Counted from the first letter of the stretch, positions 1 to 12,690 are shown. The stretch is DNA of 64,000 bases from Centropus unirufus (GCA_013397695.1 VYZI01000040.1:1727968-1791967); one strand, 5' to 3'. Numbers and translations are program-made. The notes: generated by a model from the sequence alone, not told the origin.

Positions 1-3000
1 CAAATTTCAGAATCTAGCAACCAGGGAAGAGAGGATTTTTTTTCCCCCTTTCTTTTTTATTTGGTTTATTGGCAAATTATTCCTCTGGGTACTGGAAATG
101 AACAGAACAAAAATAAAAATGGGTTTGAATTCAGAAGAAATGATGCTTTGATCTTAAAGAAAGTAATAATCAGAGTGCAGAATACACATACCACTAGGTC
201 AGGAGAAGAGGTGTCACACTCATAATGAGCAACAACAATACTTCGGAAAAAAAAAAAAACTTTAAAAAATGTCTCCTAGATATTAAATCAAGGTTTATGT
301 ATAATTTAATGTTTGCATGTTGGCTGTCTCCAAGTGATCTTTAATATAAAACTACTTTACTTGTAGGACTTCCAGATCATTTACAGGGCAAGTGCTTATG
401 AAAATAGGGACTTTCCAAGTGCCTGTGAAGATTGTCTGACTGATTGTCTGTCTACAGGTTTTCTTTTAAAGCTATTTTAAGTATATGATCCCATCCCAGC
501 TATTTAACTCAGGAACCTGTCAATTACATGCTGCCTAATTGAACTCTCGGATACTGTAGGACTGCAAGCCACAAAGCATATGAACAAAAATGTGAAGAAA
601 GGTTTTTCTGCTGTGATTTCATTCTTCAAACCCAATTTGAAAAGGTCAAATTTCAGATTGCGCAGCCCCATTGAGACTTAAGGACTAAACTGGGACAATC
701 ACTACAAAAAGGCAAAAAAAAAAAAAGCTAATTTTTTCTTCTCGTTTTGAAAGGCGAGAGGAGGTCTTTAATACCAGTTACTTGCTGGAGCTGATAGCAA
801 GGTTTGAGGGAGGGGAAACGACAATGAAAATGGAAAAAGGGAAACATATGAGTCAGTTTTTGTGCTGCTGAGATAGTAAATGGATGAATTACTGACTGTG
901 TGACACTTTGCAATCCTGCTTCTTCTTGTTCAGTTTGTTTTCTTCAAAGAAAAGATGGGATACCAAACAGATTTAGGGGCTAAATAGGGGAAAACACTTC
1001 TGGAGTGGATTTTACAAAAGGCTAGAAATAAATTGTATATTTCAGAATAGTTGGACTGTGGTTCTGAGCCAAGGCTCCCTGAGGTAAAGTGAAAACCTGC
1101 TTGATTTCAACAGGCTTTGTGTCAGACCTGAATTGCAGTGATTTACAGAAACGAGAGTGACAGTATCTATCTTGACATGTATTAAAGAAATTTAAACAAC
1201 CTATTTAATCAGCATGCAAGTCAATTTAAATTGTCTCCATGCTTATTGATTGACTGCATAAACAAGTGTAACCCCAACCTTAGGACTTCACCAACTCCAG
1301 TGCAGCACTGACAATTAATGTCAGCAGGGAGATTGGAACCATAACAGAGAAGGGACTTTACATAGTGTATTATCATCCCTGCTCTTAAATAGTATGTAAT
1401 ATGACTGAGTGAGCTCATAATATTTGTTGATGAGCAGTCACTCTAAGGAAGGAAGAGCATCTAACCACCCATGCTCATGTAGCAGGTGGCTTGCAATTAT
1501 GATCATCTCCAAATGTTATCAGAACAGTGCCTGGCACCCTCTTTTAATATTTAAGAGGTAACTCAATGTTAATTCTATTGACCTTATTTGCAGAACCTCT
1601 TCCATCCTGGGAGCATTAGACTGTCAGGCAGCACACTTTACATAGCTGTCTACTGAATGTTTCTCTTTTAGTGATTTTTTTTGTTTTACCTGAGGCATTT
1701 CAGTCACGTAACTTCAGCAATCAATTTTGGCCCAAAGCAGCATAGACCTCAGTCACAGAGAAGCAAATATTTGCATTCAGGATTGCTATTAAAGCACCAG
1801 GGAGAAAAGTGGGTCCACAAAAGCTAAAGAAATGGGAATCTGCATTGAGTCATGCCACAGCCAGCTAAAGTACTGGCCCTGTTATAACCCTTTTTGGAGG
1901 TCTCTTAAATTGTTAATCCCTTTGCAAGTTATAATTGCTTTATTGAATATAAAATAATCCAATATTTTAAGAATTAATCACGCAATTTTTATGGATAAAT
2001 AAAATATGGAAACTACTTTGAGACCTAATTTACATTAGACTCTGCTGAAACAATTAATCTTGGGAATGGTATTTTTTGTAGAATTTTGTTGAGGAGGGTT
2101 GAGTTTGGGAGCTAGGGGGCTTAATATTTTATTTACACAGTGTATGCAAAGCAGTTGTATTTAAAAATTCACTAGATTGGGAGTGTTCACTGCATATGGA
2201 GAGTGAGCTACTGCCAAATCAGAACTGGAACCATGCCAGGAAAGAGAGCCTGGGGTTAGACATCTGTAAAGTGTTGGACAAGATGGAAGACAAACCTAAA
2301 ATACTTCTATTCATTACACATCTAAGCTATTTCTTAACCATTCATTTAGATCTGAATTTCAAGACCAAAGTTCCTGTATCTGAAGATGGACATTTGCGTA
2401 TTTTGCCGTGCACAGAAACTTTAGTGGGTCCCAGAAGGACTAACTTAACCTGAGCATATACCACTGAAAACCTCAAGGGTAATCAGGTCTTATCTGACCT
2501 AGTCTGGGCTACAAAAAAAATACATCATCCAGGTGTCTGGGATTTCCAGCGCTACTAGGAATTACCTCATTATCTTATAGCGCTAACAGCATCAGATAAA
2601 TAAGAGGATGGGAAGGAAAGGACATGGAAACACAAGAAGTAGAGCAGATAAAAGGGAATTAGGGAGAGGAAAAAAACATGTTGAGTCTTACCTGAACTCA
2701 GAAAGGAAGCAGGAGAAGAAGAAACATAGTTGGCTGGGTTATGATTTTTTTCTCTCTAGATGCCTACGTTTGCAGTGACTGAAATGTGCTCTTATTCCTG
2801 ATATATATTTCATGTATTGTTTATCAAGTATGAAGTCAAGTATGAACAAGTTTAAGTTATGGGCAAAGTATGGTGCTTCTTTAGAGTTTCTTTTTACTTT
2901 GTAAAGCCCAGTGAGCATGTTAACATTTCCCAAGCTATTAATCTAAGTCCCAGCTCAAGGATTACATTGTTCAGTGTATAACAATAGACATTTACATGTG

Positions 3001-5280
3001 TTACTTTTTATATACTCCCTTATATGCATAATGTGCAATCTTGACCTCCAGTGATTCACCAAGAAATCATCACTGACTGAGTACAAGATAATTTGAGGTT
3101 AAATTGGAAAAGAAATTGGAAAGAAATTAAAATTAAAATTGGAAAGAAAAAGGAAAAGAGCAGCACCAGATACACCAACTAATGGAAATATAGGCATCTT
3201 TCTTCTCCATTTGCCTATAAAAGTTGGGCAAGCTTGGAAGGGTAGCAGAAGAGAATCAACACAGTAAACAGAGACCACTGGTAGTAAGTCTCTAAGGATT
3301 CAGAAATAATTTTAGCTGTTGAAACATACTTCACATACTTATTTCAGTATTTACAGACAACCAAAGGTAAATACATTAAAACAAAAAATATCAGCACGCT
3401 TATTATTTCTCCTTCCAGCATATCAGTATTCATGTCTCATTTACTTCAAATTCGTTTTTGAACTGTAAGCACTTCCTGAAGTCTTCACCCTTAGCTTCAG
3501 CTGAGGAGCTCATTCTGCACTAGACATAGACACTAGCATCTGTGCCATGCCAACTAGCTCCATTTGAAAGGAAAGGTGTGAAGTGTTCTAGGACAATGGT
3601 CTGGCCTGATCAGGCATTCCTTAGTAATCCAATACCCAGGAAAGACACATATAAAATGCACAATCAAATTCACCATGTGAAGTAATGCAAGTTACTAAAG
3701 GCCAATATAAAAGGACAGTACAAACACATAGGAGAAAAAATTCTATGAAGTCCAGAATAAGATTGTGATAGAATTTGAAAGGGAAATAAAACATCATGAG
3801 AAAAGACTTTTAAGCACATTATTATAAGACAAAATTTAAGGAAGGTAACAGTTAACAATGAAACCTAATTGATAGCAAGGGGGCTGAAGTATTGACCCTG
3901 AGGCAGGATATGGGGAGCCAAGTTGTCTTTTACTAGATTGACTAATTCAGTATTTAAAAAAAAAGGCTTCAGGAAAACAAACCCAGCTCCTAACCCAGAT
4001 GTTTGCCTATTTTCCAAGTATATCCATTGGATTAATAAAGACTTCCTTTTCCCTATAGTCTTTCCTTGCTTCTACTCTTAGGCTATTATAGTTACAGCAT
4101 TATCAATAGATCTTGAAAGAGTTCAATGATCTTTTTGCTTAACACTTTGTTTAAAAGATCATTTTTAATGTCATAGCCAATCCCATTAAAATCGTAAATC
4201 GAAGGGTGAATATCAGGCTAGAGCAATATAATGGTAGGAGCTACATAGCTAATGTACTAGTTTTCAGTTTGCCTAGGCCTGATGCTATTCAGCATGGAAA
4301 GCACAGAAGTCTTTTTAGCCATCAGAAATCATCTTTAGCAATTTGAGTAATACAGACTCCAGGAGGCTACAAGGGCAAACATTTACTTATTTCTAAAAAG
4401 TCAAAAAGGACAGGAGAGCCTAACTTCATACACCAGAAATATATCAGAACAAGTATAAAAAGGTTTATTTGTAAGAATGTGGAATATAACCAGGACACGA
4501 GTAAGAGCCAAGATTGGTTTTTAATAAATAAATCATATCAGGAAAATTTATATCTCTCTATGGCAGATGACAAGCTTTAAGGACAGAGGAGAACAAATAC
4601 AATCATGCATCTGGATTTTGGCTTTTAAAATCTCACAGGACATTCCCACAGACAAGCAGATTTAAGGTAGTTAGACAGTTATTTAGGAAATCCCATTTAC
4701 ATATTAGTTATCAAGGATTCATTTTCAAATGAGCAAAATGTGTCAGGTCAGGTTCTCCAAGAATTCATCCGTATGACATCTTTGCTAATGAACTGTTAGA
4801 CAGATTTAAATGCTTTTTGCATTTGAAAATTACACCAAGCTAAAAAATGCTTCTGCCTCTTTTGAGTGCAGAATGTGCATATTAAATTATATTGGTCAAC
4901 AGCAGAAATCTGAATTCAGCTATAGAAGTGAATACAGATTCACATGCTCAAGTGAAATTATCTGCATAAATATAAACTGGAGAATGACTTACAAGACAAG
5001 TACAGAACCTAACAATTAGAATGGGTCACAGACAAGCAATAAAATCATACCATTGCATAAGAAGCAATAATGTTGGGTTAGAGAAAACAAGTTCATTTTA
5101 TTTTAAATACACGAGATGTTCTTTCCATTCTACTCAAAGTTGGTAATCCTTTATCTGGATCCCTGTGACTACTGCAGGTTAACACATGCTCGGGAATACA
5201 CTGTTCAGCTGCAGAATGTTCCAAAAACAGAAATAAGGGTGAACTCCAAAAAAAAAGGTGATCTAGTGTAAGACTTTGCA
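1..5280. other. AT-rich non-coding stretch, no recognised gene
   Basis: No coding region is recognised here; the open frames are short (at most 85 codons) and resemble nothing known to me. There are two 13-base poly(A) runs at 247-259 and 714-726. A purine-rich local duplication lies at 3101-3150, where a unit close to AAATTGGAAAG recurs about four times. No CR1 or LTR signature was seen. The stretch is probably intergenic or intronic. Confidence 0.6.
3101..3150. repeat. short imperfect tandem repeat (AAATTGGAAAG-like)
   Basis: A unit close to AAATTGGAAAG is repeated with small changes, including an AAATT-rich middle. It looks like replication slippage in an A-rich tract. Confidence 0.6.
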
Positions 5281-5312
5281 AGAACTGGGCTTGCTTAACC
5301 TAGAAGGGAGAA

Positions 5313-5345
5313 GACTAGGAGGAGAAAGACTAGGAGGAGACTAGG
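5313..5345. repeat. tandem duplication of a 13-15-bp purine-rich unit
   Basis: The block GACTAGGAGGAGA occurs twice in a row, with two extra A in between, and is followed by a partial third copy. It lies inside the CR1 remnant and so arose after insertion. Confidence 0.7.
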
Positions 5346-5413
5346 ATAACAGTTTTCAGATTTTCAGAAGGATTCTTTGTGGAAGATAATGATTTGTTTT
5401 CCATAACCTCTGG

Positions 5414-5432
5414 AAAAAAAAAAAAAAAAAAA
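5414..5432 (+). repeat. poly(A) run, 19 bases
   Basis: Nineteen consecutive A within the decayed CR1. CR1 elements end in short octamer-like repeats rather than poly(A), so this is not the element's tail. It may be slippage, or the tail of a separate small insertion that is no longer recognisable. Confidence 0.8.
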
Positions 5433-5450
5433 GATTGCAATACTAGGTTA

Positions 5451-6369
5451 GAGGTGAGAGAAATAGGCCAACTAAGCAATGAGTAATAGATTTTTGAGTA
5501 TTTTTCCTGCTTGTTAGAAAATTTAAGGAGGAGTAAGCCGAACAATGAGAATTGGTTTATTTTGTATCAATCCTGCTTTGGAGAATTTTTAATTAGTGGC
5601 TCTCATAAGCATTGCTCAAAAAGTATTATTATCGAACAGGATGCAACTTTCTACCCTTGCAAACTGTGGAGTGAACCATATATCTCTATTAAGGGTATTA
5701 TAATGTAAGACAACTAAGGAAACAGAAAGTAAAATGATTGTCATAAACAAGGATCCAAAATCCCTTTAGCTAGGCAGCATGCTAGTAACTACAGCAGAGG
5801 AATGGAAAATGGAGATATACATGTTTTTCACAAGTTTTTCACAGCAGACTTCTTCTTTCAGTCCAAATATTTTGTTGCTCCAAAAAGATCAGAGTTTAAT
5901 TATTAAATTACACCCACAATATGTGAATGTCTTTATGAGTATTCCATGTTGCATTGGCTTCTAAGCTTACTGCATGCTCAAAAGTTTTCTGTTTCTTTAC
6001 ATTAAAAAATAAATAAAATAAAATCAATTCCTGTGTCCTGCAGTTTTCAACTCCAACATGTCCATTATTTAAGAAATGTCAATTCTTATCACTTTCTTTC
6101 CTACTCTGTATTTTTCAGTAGGTTATTCTTTATGTAATACTGCTGATGACATTTACATAATGTACAGAATCAGCCTGATTATGGACAAACCTATAGCCTT
6201 AATATTTGTATTAGCATACAATATGAAGGCAAATCCTTTAAGTAGTCTGGATGATGTCTCTCTAAGTTTCACAGAGAGTTGAAATAATAAAAATTATGCC
6301 TTGGGCCATTAACAGGCAAGTTGGTCCCAAGCCTTACTGATATAACTTGATCATTCTTGATCATTCTTT
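5451..6369. other. non-coding stretch, nothing recognised
   Basis: No gene or mobile element recognised. The only structure is a 10-bp direct duplication (TTGATCATTC twice) at 6347-6366. Open frames are at most about 70 codons. Confidence 0.55.
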
Positions 6370-6491
6370 ATTTTGCTGTAGCCTCCAAGTCTTTGTCACC
6401 TATTACCTTAATGTTTGCGAGAGGCATAACATAGGGATGTTTAATTACGCCTGTGATGTCCTTCATCTCCAGCTCGTTGTAGAGCCTCAAT
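6370..6491 (-). other. coding-looking segment, possible exon or retrocopy tail
   Basis: On the minus strand an open frame ends at 6368 with a stretch of balanced, charged composition (for example NELEMKDITGVIKHPYV). The stop lies inside an AATAAA-like string (GCAAAATAAAG). A possible acceptor (TTCATTGAG, weak pyrimidine tract) precedes the segment near 6491. An AAG|GTAATA donor-like site lies near 6410, so it could instead be an internal exon. I do not recognise the protein. The upstream part of the same frame (6492-6655) looks non-coding. It may be chance. Confidence 0.2.
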
Positions 6492-6927
6492 GAAACACAT
6501 GCACTGATAAACAGACCTCTCCATCTGGGTGGAGAAGTACCACTGAGACCATTAGAAATTCCTGGGGAGGACCAAGTCCAAGAACAGGGAGAAGGCAATA
6601 TGCTAAGCTCACCACTCAAAACTACATCTGAAAGCCATTCTCTTCCATAAAACACTTTTCCTCTTCTTGAAAATAATGGGGAATAGCAAAGCGTGACAGC
6701 TGTTAAAAGCAGGTAACATTTTACCTGTCCTTGTTCCTGTATACTAGAAAACTTATGTCACTCACACAACTTTGCTTATATGGGTAGATATATACAAGAA
6801 AAAATGTTCACAAGATCACACTTGTCAGCATGAATTCTTGCTATTGGAAAAAATCCGTCTATATACATCTTTTCTTATATCAGTGAGATACTGTGTCAGA
6901 ATAAGTGACCAACAGGTCAACAAAGGT
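6492..6927. other. non-coding stretch, nothing recognised
   Basis: AT-rich sequence between the coding-looking segment and the CR1 copy. No repeat family, exon or regulatory motif was recognised. Confidence 0.5.
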
Positions 6928-7461
6928 GGATTCTTTCCCTCTACTCTGCTCTCTTGAGACCTCACCTGGAGCACTGTTTTCATTTCTGAAGTCCTCAGGA
7001 CAGGAGAGACATAGACCTGTTGGAGCAAGTCCAGAGGAGGGCCACAGAGATGGTCAGAGAGCTGGAGCACCTCCCCAATGAGGACAGGCTGAGGGAGTTG
7101 GGGTTGTTCAGTCTAGAGAAGAGAAGGCTCTGGAGAACCCTTGTGGCAGCCTTCCAGTACTTAAAGGAGACCTACAAGAAATCCAGGGAAGGGCTCTTTA
7201 TGAGGGAGTGTAGTGATCAGACAAGGGGTAATGATTTTAAGCTGAAAGATGGGAGATTTAGATTAGATATTAGGAAGAAATTTTTTACTGTGAGGGTGGT
7301 GAGGCTCTGGAACAAGTTGTCCAGAGAAGTTGTTGACAGAAAGTGTTCAAAACCACGTTAGATGAGGCCTTCAGCAACCTCACCTAGAGGAAGGTGTTGG
7401 AGGGGGGTTGGAACTAGATGATCTTTAGGGTCCTTTCCAACCCAAAACATTCCACAATACT
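6928..7461 (+). mobile_element. CR1 LINE, 5'-truncated 3' end
   Basis: This is a typical 5'-truncated CR1 insertion of about 530 bp. It starts in the part of ORF2 encoding the 'plYSaLvRPHLEYC' region and keeps the full C-terminal end. The frame at 7020-7361 is open for 113 codons and shows the family landmarks VQRRAT, LRELGLFSLEKRRL, then GRFRLDIRKKFFTVRVVRLWN. The 3' untranslated end reads 'ggttggaactagatgatctttagggtcctttccaaccc' and closes with a degraded ATTCCACAATAC octamer-like tail. In life ORF2 encodes the endonuclease and reverse transcriptase for retrotransposition. This fragment lacks both catalytic domains and is inert. A few early codons have drifted, but the copy is relatively young. 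Confidence 0.95.
7020..7361 (+). pseudogene. CR1 ORF2 C-terminal fragment, open frame
   Basis: These 113 codons match the extreme C-terminus of the CR1 ORF2 polyprotein (VQRRATEMVRELEHL, then FKLKDGRFRLDIRKKFF). The chosen ATG is only the first in-frame methionine, because the frame enters from the truncated 5' side. No reverse-transcriptase or endonuclease residues remain. The canonical last codons after REVVD are altered, with an early stop after KPR. It is a transposon fossil, not a host gene. Confidence 0.85.
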
Positions 7462-8379
7462 ATATTTGCATGACTGAGGACCCACTTTCTCCTCAGAAAA
7501 TGTAGCAGCATTCGAAAATAATATTTCATGAAGTATCTTTACTTTGTCAACAGGATTTCTCCAAAATCAGTGTAATCAAAAACACTATTTGAGAGACGTT
7601 ATTAAGTTATATTTAAAAACAAAGATACTTTCTGACAGGAAAGAAAAAGTTTGTGGTGAGCTGTAAAAAACCACAACCTACTGCTGCTCTGATCATTATG
7701 CCCTGTCCTCAGTTACTGGACCACACGCCAAAGCAGCTAGGATAACAAGGTAATGGAATAATTGTGTTGGAGCTTAGAGCTCACTCTGGATCTGTCACAT
7801 TGTCAGACTGCCCACATGTTGCTTGTCGCCTTCATACTCCTGAACGTCATTTCCTTTCCTTTCAACATTTTTTCATATAATTTATTTTATTCATTCATGA
7901 ATAATATTCCACTCAAATCCTATATACATCTTGCATTACACAAGGAATATGTAGCAGACCTTCACACTGAGTGCAGGTTGGATGCAGATGGAGTGGGCAG
8001 ATGGATTCAAGAACCAAATTCCTGCTTTCCTTGGAAAAGCGTACCTGGAGCCTCTCTGCAGAAAAGCAGCCTGCACACAATCAGCCTTCTTGGTTTTCAG
8101 TCTGGAGGTTTCACAAATACATACCGCACTTGGTTAGTCAAGTACCCATTTCCTATTATAAATAAGATGTTCTTTTTTTCCTAACTAGATCCTGGCTAAA
8201 TCTGGAAAACCCAGGCCTGGCTTCAGATTTCATGTGCCCTCTTCAGCTCAAGAAAGTTGAGTCTCCTCTCTGGAGACAACTTAAGGATATCTACAGTTAA
8301 ATTTGGTTTGAATTTTGTATTCTGCCACTGAGATAAAAATGGAACTGTGATTTTTTAGGAGTCTCACAACAAAAGGCTG
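7462..8379. other. non-coding stretch, nothing recognised
   Basis: This holds a 140-codon open frame at 7762-8184 (+) with no domain I recognise and hydrophobic, low-information composition. No repeat family was recognised. I treat the frame as chance. Confidence 0.5.
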
Positions 8380-8850
8380 CGGGAAGGGGAAGAAACCAGG
8401 GTGATGGCCAGATGTAGGCCCCATGGTTGTCAGCCCTCCTCACTGGTTCCCACATGGTGACATTCTCGGAACTTGTAAATAGAGGCTGCTCCTTCACATG
8501 GTGCTCATTGATGCCAGGCCCCCTTGCTAGGCAAACTGTGGAGATGCCACCACTGTGTGGCACACCCAGAGTGTCTGCAACCCTGATGGTGAGGGCAGGC
8601 CTAGGTACAACAACAAGGGGTCCTGGAATGGCAGAGATGCAGCCCTTGCAGCTACAAAGCAGCCTTGAAGACACGGTCAGGGGTGTAAACTCTCCTCACA
8701 GGGCATTTTCAGCACTGCCCAGAGGATGCTGCAAGATGTAGAAGGTGATGATGATGGCCTCAACAGAGCTGCAAGGTATGGGGCTTTGAAGTCCAGTGAT
8801 CACGCCGTCTCAATCAACTCATTTGTAAACCAGAATTACAACATCATGTA
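8380..8850 (+). pseudogene. possible degenerate retrocopy, product unknown
   Basis: This block is clearly richer in G and C than its surroundings. One plus-strand frame can be read from about 8402 to a TAA after 8847 with only a few internal stops (TGA 8402, then TAG, TAG, TGA), each one C-to-T change from Arg or Gln codons. The text between them looks protein-like, for example GDATTVWHTQSVCNPDGEGR and later YGALKSSDHAVSINSF. I do not recognise the protein. A 125-codon minus-strand frame (8297-8674) overlaps and could equally be the artefact or the signal. GC-rich composition alone lengthens open frames, so the evidence is weak. Confidence 0.2.
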
Positions 8851-11800
8851 AAAATAAGAGCTTGTGGGCAAGAATAAGATCCTTTAAGGCAAAGCTGCAG
8901 CTAGTGCTCACACGGCGTGCCGCAAGCAAGGTCCTTCTTCTGCTGGCGTTGTGTAGTGCCTTGTCAGAATGGTCATTATTTTCCCACTGGGGATACAGGC
9001 ACTGTGTACCAAAAGGTAGAAAGAAAGCCCAGATAGGCAGGAAGGAGAAGGACTAACCTTGCTTCCTACTCCCTTGGCCTCAAGCTTTGTTCTATGGATC
9101 GCAGTGATTGGTGATCCATGCAGCTAGGGATGCAACCCATATTCTCCTTTATTCGGACACAGGATACATATGCAGAAGATCGAAGGGGAGCTATTACATC
9201 TTTTCCAAGCTCCATTCAGGTATCTCCGCACTATCCACTGCCAGCTTGCATTTTATGGGCACAGACCTTCTCTAGTGACAAGCAACATTTACACCGTAAC
9301 TTCCTTAAGGCCCAATTTTTGCACTGAATACAAGACCGTGCCTTTTTAGGAGTGCCAGAAGATGCTAAATATGCATGATAGATTGAAAAATAGTAACAAA
9401 TAGCCTTCTCAAAAATGTTAATAATGCGTATTAGGAACCATTATGAAAAGATATTAATATTGCACAGTATAGATGACATTCTTATCTCCAGATAAGAATT
9501 CTTATCTTTATTTAATACTTCGGTAAAGACAGAGTAACCTCTGGGGACTCACCAACCACAAAGAGACAGTGATGTGTCCACAGCAGGTAAAAAACAGTGA
9601 TTCAGAAACATCCTTCCTCAACCCATTAGTATATCTGTTAAGCAATATTTCTTCACTTTGTTAACAGCCTAAGAGATCATGAGAATTAATCACTGTGATT
9701 AATTGTGTTTATAGATAAAATACATATCACAGATAGAGTTTATTATGTCTGGGGTTAGGGAAAAATCATACATTGCATCAAATGACTATGTCAGTCCTGC
9801 TGCAAGTGCCTTTCTCATTGCTCATCTATAAATAGTGCTCTCAACACATGTGAGAAGGATCATGCTTTATTCCAAGGTGGGAAATTGCTGAAGAAAACCA
9901 TTCTGGTAAACAAGCCCTTTCTTATGGCTGTCTGAACATCTGGCAGCAAGTGCAACTCCTGGATCACTCTGCTGATAAAAAATGCCTTGCTCCTCCCTAC
10001 AGCAATGCTGCATGTCAGGGAAGGCCGAGACCACTAACACAGAAACTGAGGAGTCTTGGTGAGTCTTGAGGAGTCTTAGAAAAATCCAGTCAAAACTGCA
10101 TGCATTAGAAAATCGTCCCCTGCGTATGGCTCATGTGTTCACTACAGCTCCCATCTCAGCAGCTGATGCCATCTCCCTGCCAGCGCTCACCACAGGGTCA
10201 ATGGTGGCTCAGCCCCATATGGCATACACAGCAGATGTTTTGCCAAGTTACAGATTCTCAAGGATGACAATTTCCCAGCTTCTTCCCCTGCCCCTGAGAA
10301 AGGCTTTTCTTGTACCTCGTTGGAGTCTTCTCTACTACAGCTTAAATGCAGCAATCATATGGAGAACAAACTATCTTATTTTGCCCACTTCTTTAATTTC
10401 AAACCTAGGCAAGGTCACTATGTGTATGCTAACAATATTTTATATAGTTCAAGATTGTTAAGTGTTCGGATATCATCCTGTTCCAGAAAGTATATGGGAT
10501 GCAGCAGGAATGCTGCATTTATTCGTTTGACGGAAATTATGTTTAAGGGATCACACACCTGTGTTCTGTTCAGCAGTGCCACACAGCATCATCAGTACCC
10601 ACGTCATACAACACTTAATGTTCTGTTTTCCTCCATCACTAATTACATTGACTGTGCTAACTGCAACTGTGCTCCACATCCCATGGAGTACCCCGGCCAC
10701 GGAGCCTGCGAATTCTTTCCACCACTCCATGCCTTAAGCCATGATTTCATGAGTATAACATAGGCTAGCTGACTTTGCTATTAGCAAACATGCCACGGAA
10801 CTGTTAGAAATACTGTTTGTCAGGTATATTTGAGCAAGTGCAGTGGGCTGTATTCATACCGTCTCCCTTGACAGTTTGTGTAAGTCACCTTTCAGAGGTG
10901 CCCACTCCTTTCCATTGACTCTATGAGGAACACAGCTTCCTATATTTTAGTGCATCAAATTGTATCTCAGTCTGATATCTAAAGTAGACAGTGAGTCAGT
11001 ATTGCATCAGCACCAACATAAGTGGTTATCTCAGCATGGCACTTTCGGTTTATACAATATTTGAGCAAGATCAAACCTCCCAAAAGTGTTTAGGCTGGTA
11101 AATCTCAATGGCTTAATCACTTCCAAAAGAAGCAGCCCAGTCTTGACTCTTGAATTTGTTTTCAAATGTAAGTGAAAGCACAGGACATATTTAGTTTTTA
11201 GTCAAGAATTATGATGAGGCACCTAAAGCAAAAGATTTCATTTTGAGTCATTAGTCAGAATACACTGAGTTTCACGATATAGATAATATGTTCCAAACTT
11301 CTTAGGAACTGCCCAGATATTCACAGAAAGAACCTGTTTAGTTACTGTTGACATTTAGAATATGCTATTTGTTTTCCTTCTCCTTTACTTTTGACAGTTA
11401 CTGCATAAGAAAGGATTTTGATATAACCCAGGACATACCTGAGGGTATTTTAAAAAAGCAGTTTGGGAGAAGAGGAAGAGAATGAATACATGAAAATAAA
11501 GCCAGATTTAAATTAGTAAATTACATGTTCCCAGATGTTTGCCTCTTGAGATCTCACATAGACCAATTGCATTAGGAGACCTGTAATTAACATTTTTCAG
11601 TTGTTGCTAAATCTTTCCTTCTTTTTCATAGACTGATCTCATATTTTTCAGAATGAGGTTTTCACTTCACATCATCTGTACAAACAAATAAAGTATTCCC
11701 TCCCCCACAAACACAAACACATGCACATGCATACTCCTCTCTTCGGTCTGTGTACAGTAGCTTGGCACCGAAAAGATATGTGATTAAGTTTTAACAAGTG

Positions 11801-12683
11801 TCAAAGCCAAGTGGCTCACAGACACTTACCTGGAGATCAGAACGCTGTTTAGGTGTTTTCTGAAATTCAAATTAGCAAGTGTCATTCTTCCTGCCTTCTA
11901 CCACACTTCAGGGAATGTTTGATCTGCAGAGAGAGAATGAGACACAAAAAAATGAGCAAGAGAGAAACCCCCAGGATCCAGGGGCACAGGATACCCACTT
12001 CCAAGCACTGCCGCTGTCTTTGGGAGTATGTGAATAATCAAGGTTACTCTTGCTTACATGGCCATATTGCAGGGCACTAATGTAGTATATTGTAGAACTG
12101 ACTCCCTTATAAATATTTAGTTCAAGGAATTCAGCATAGAACAATAGTACAATTAACAATTCAAAATGTTGCCAGTGAAATCTATTTTTGACACTCTCAG
12201 GTGGAAGTGAGCAGGCATGCTTTTGTTAAGTTACAATGTAGTCTACCATTTGTAGTACAATATCAATGGGAAAAAAAAGCATTGATCAGCAATTTCATAA
12301 TCTTTTTTGTTCAGTAGAGTACATATTTTATAAAGGCTGTCATGTACTGTCTTGTTGCTTAGAAATAAAAGATGTTGCAAGGGAAGGAAGAAGATCTAAC
12401 ATCCAGTGACCAACAGGGGTTCTTTATTGTTAAAAATGCTAAATTTAGGTAGTTCCTCTATAGAAAAAACAAAATTGTTTGATGTACAGAAAACATATCA
12501 TCTACATGAAATTCAGTATGAATTCTATACTATAAATAGTGGTCAGAATTAATGTTTCAATGCCCTCTACTCATACCTCTCTAATACACTATTACAATAG
12601 TGCTTGAAAAAATAACACAAACAACTATAAACACAAGAAGAGTTTTAATAGCAGATTGTAGTGTATAAACAAGAGTGATCTCT
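8851..12683. other. non-coding stretch with scattered chance open frames
   Basis: Two overlapping plus-strand frames (10066-10461, 131 codons; 10320-10763, 147 codons) are the longest here. They show no motif I recognise and sit in moderately GC-rich sequence. A 10-bp unit beginning GAGTCTT is repeated three times at 10051-10080. A CA-rich, C-rich low-complexity patch lies at 11700-11740. No CR1, LTR or RNA gene was recognised. Confidence 0.5.
10051..10080. repeat. 10-bp unit, three tandem copies
   Basis: Three consecutive 10-mers each begin GAGTCTT (GAGTCTTGGT, GAGTCTTGAG, GAGTCTTAGA). This is a short minisatellite-like expansion. Confidence 0.75.
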
Positions 12684-12684
12684 T

Positions 12685-12690
12685 TTTATT
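12685..12690 (-). terminator. candidate poly(A) signal AATAAA
   Basis: AATAAA on the minus strand, about 200 bases 3' of the TGA of the candidate terminal exon. The hexamer is common by chance in AT-rich DNA; it gains weight only from its position. Confidence 0.3.

Larger units (their letters stand above)
5281..5450 (+). mobile_element. decayed CR1 LINE remnant
   Basis: The order of short blocks matches the 3' part of old CR1 copies. A 'gaactggg..tt.agccta.aa..gagaagact' block is followed by 'ggataacagttttcag', then 'cagaaggatt', then 'ttttccataacctctgg'. In CR1 this is the C-terminal end of the ORF2 polyprotein and its flank. The copy is diverged, has an internal 13-15-bp duplication (5313-5345) and carries a 19-base A run (5414-5432) in the middle rather than at its end. 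The right boundary is unclear. The call rests on pattern recognition of the family, not an alignment. Confidence 0.55.

Noticed and set aside
7762..8184. 140-codon plus-strand frame
   Set aside because: Mixed hydrophobic, low-information composition with no motif, splice context or known family.
10066..10763. Overlapping 131- and 147-codon plus-strand frames
   Set aside because: No recognisable domain, two frames open at once, GC-richer patch; consistent with chance.
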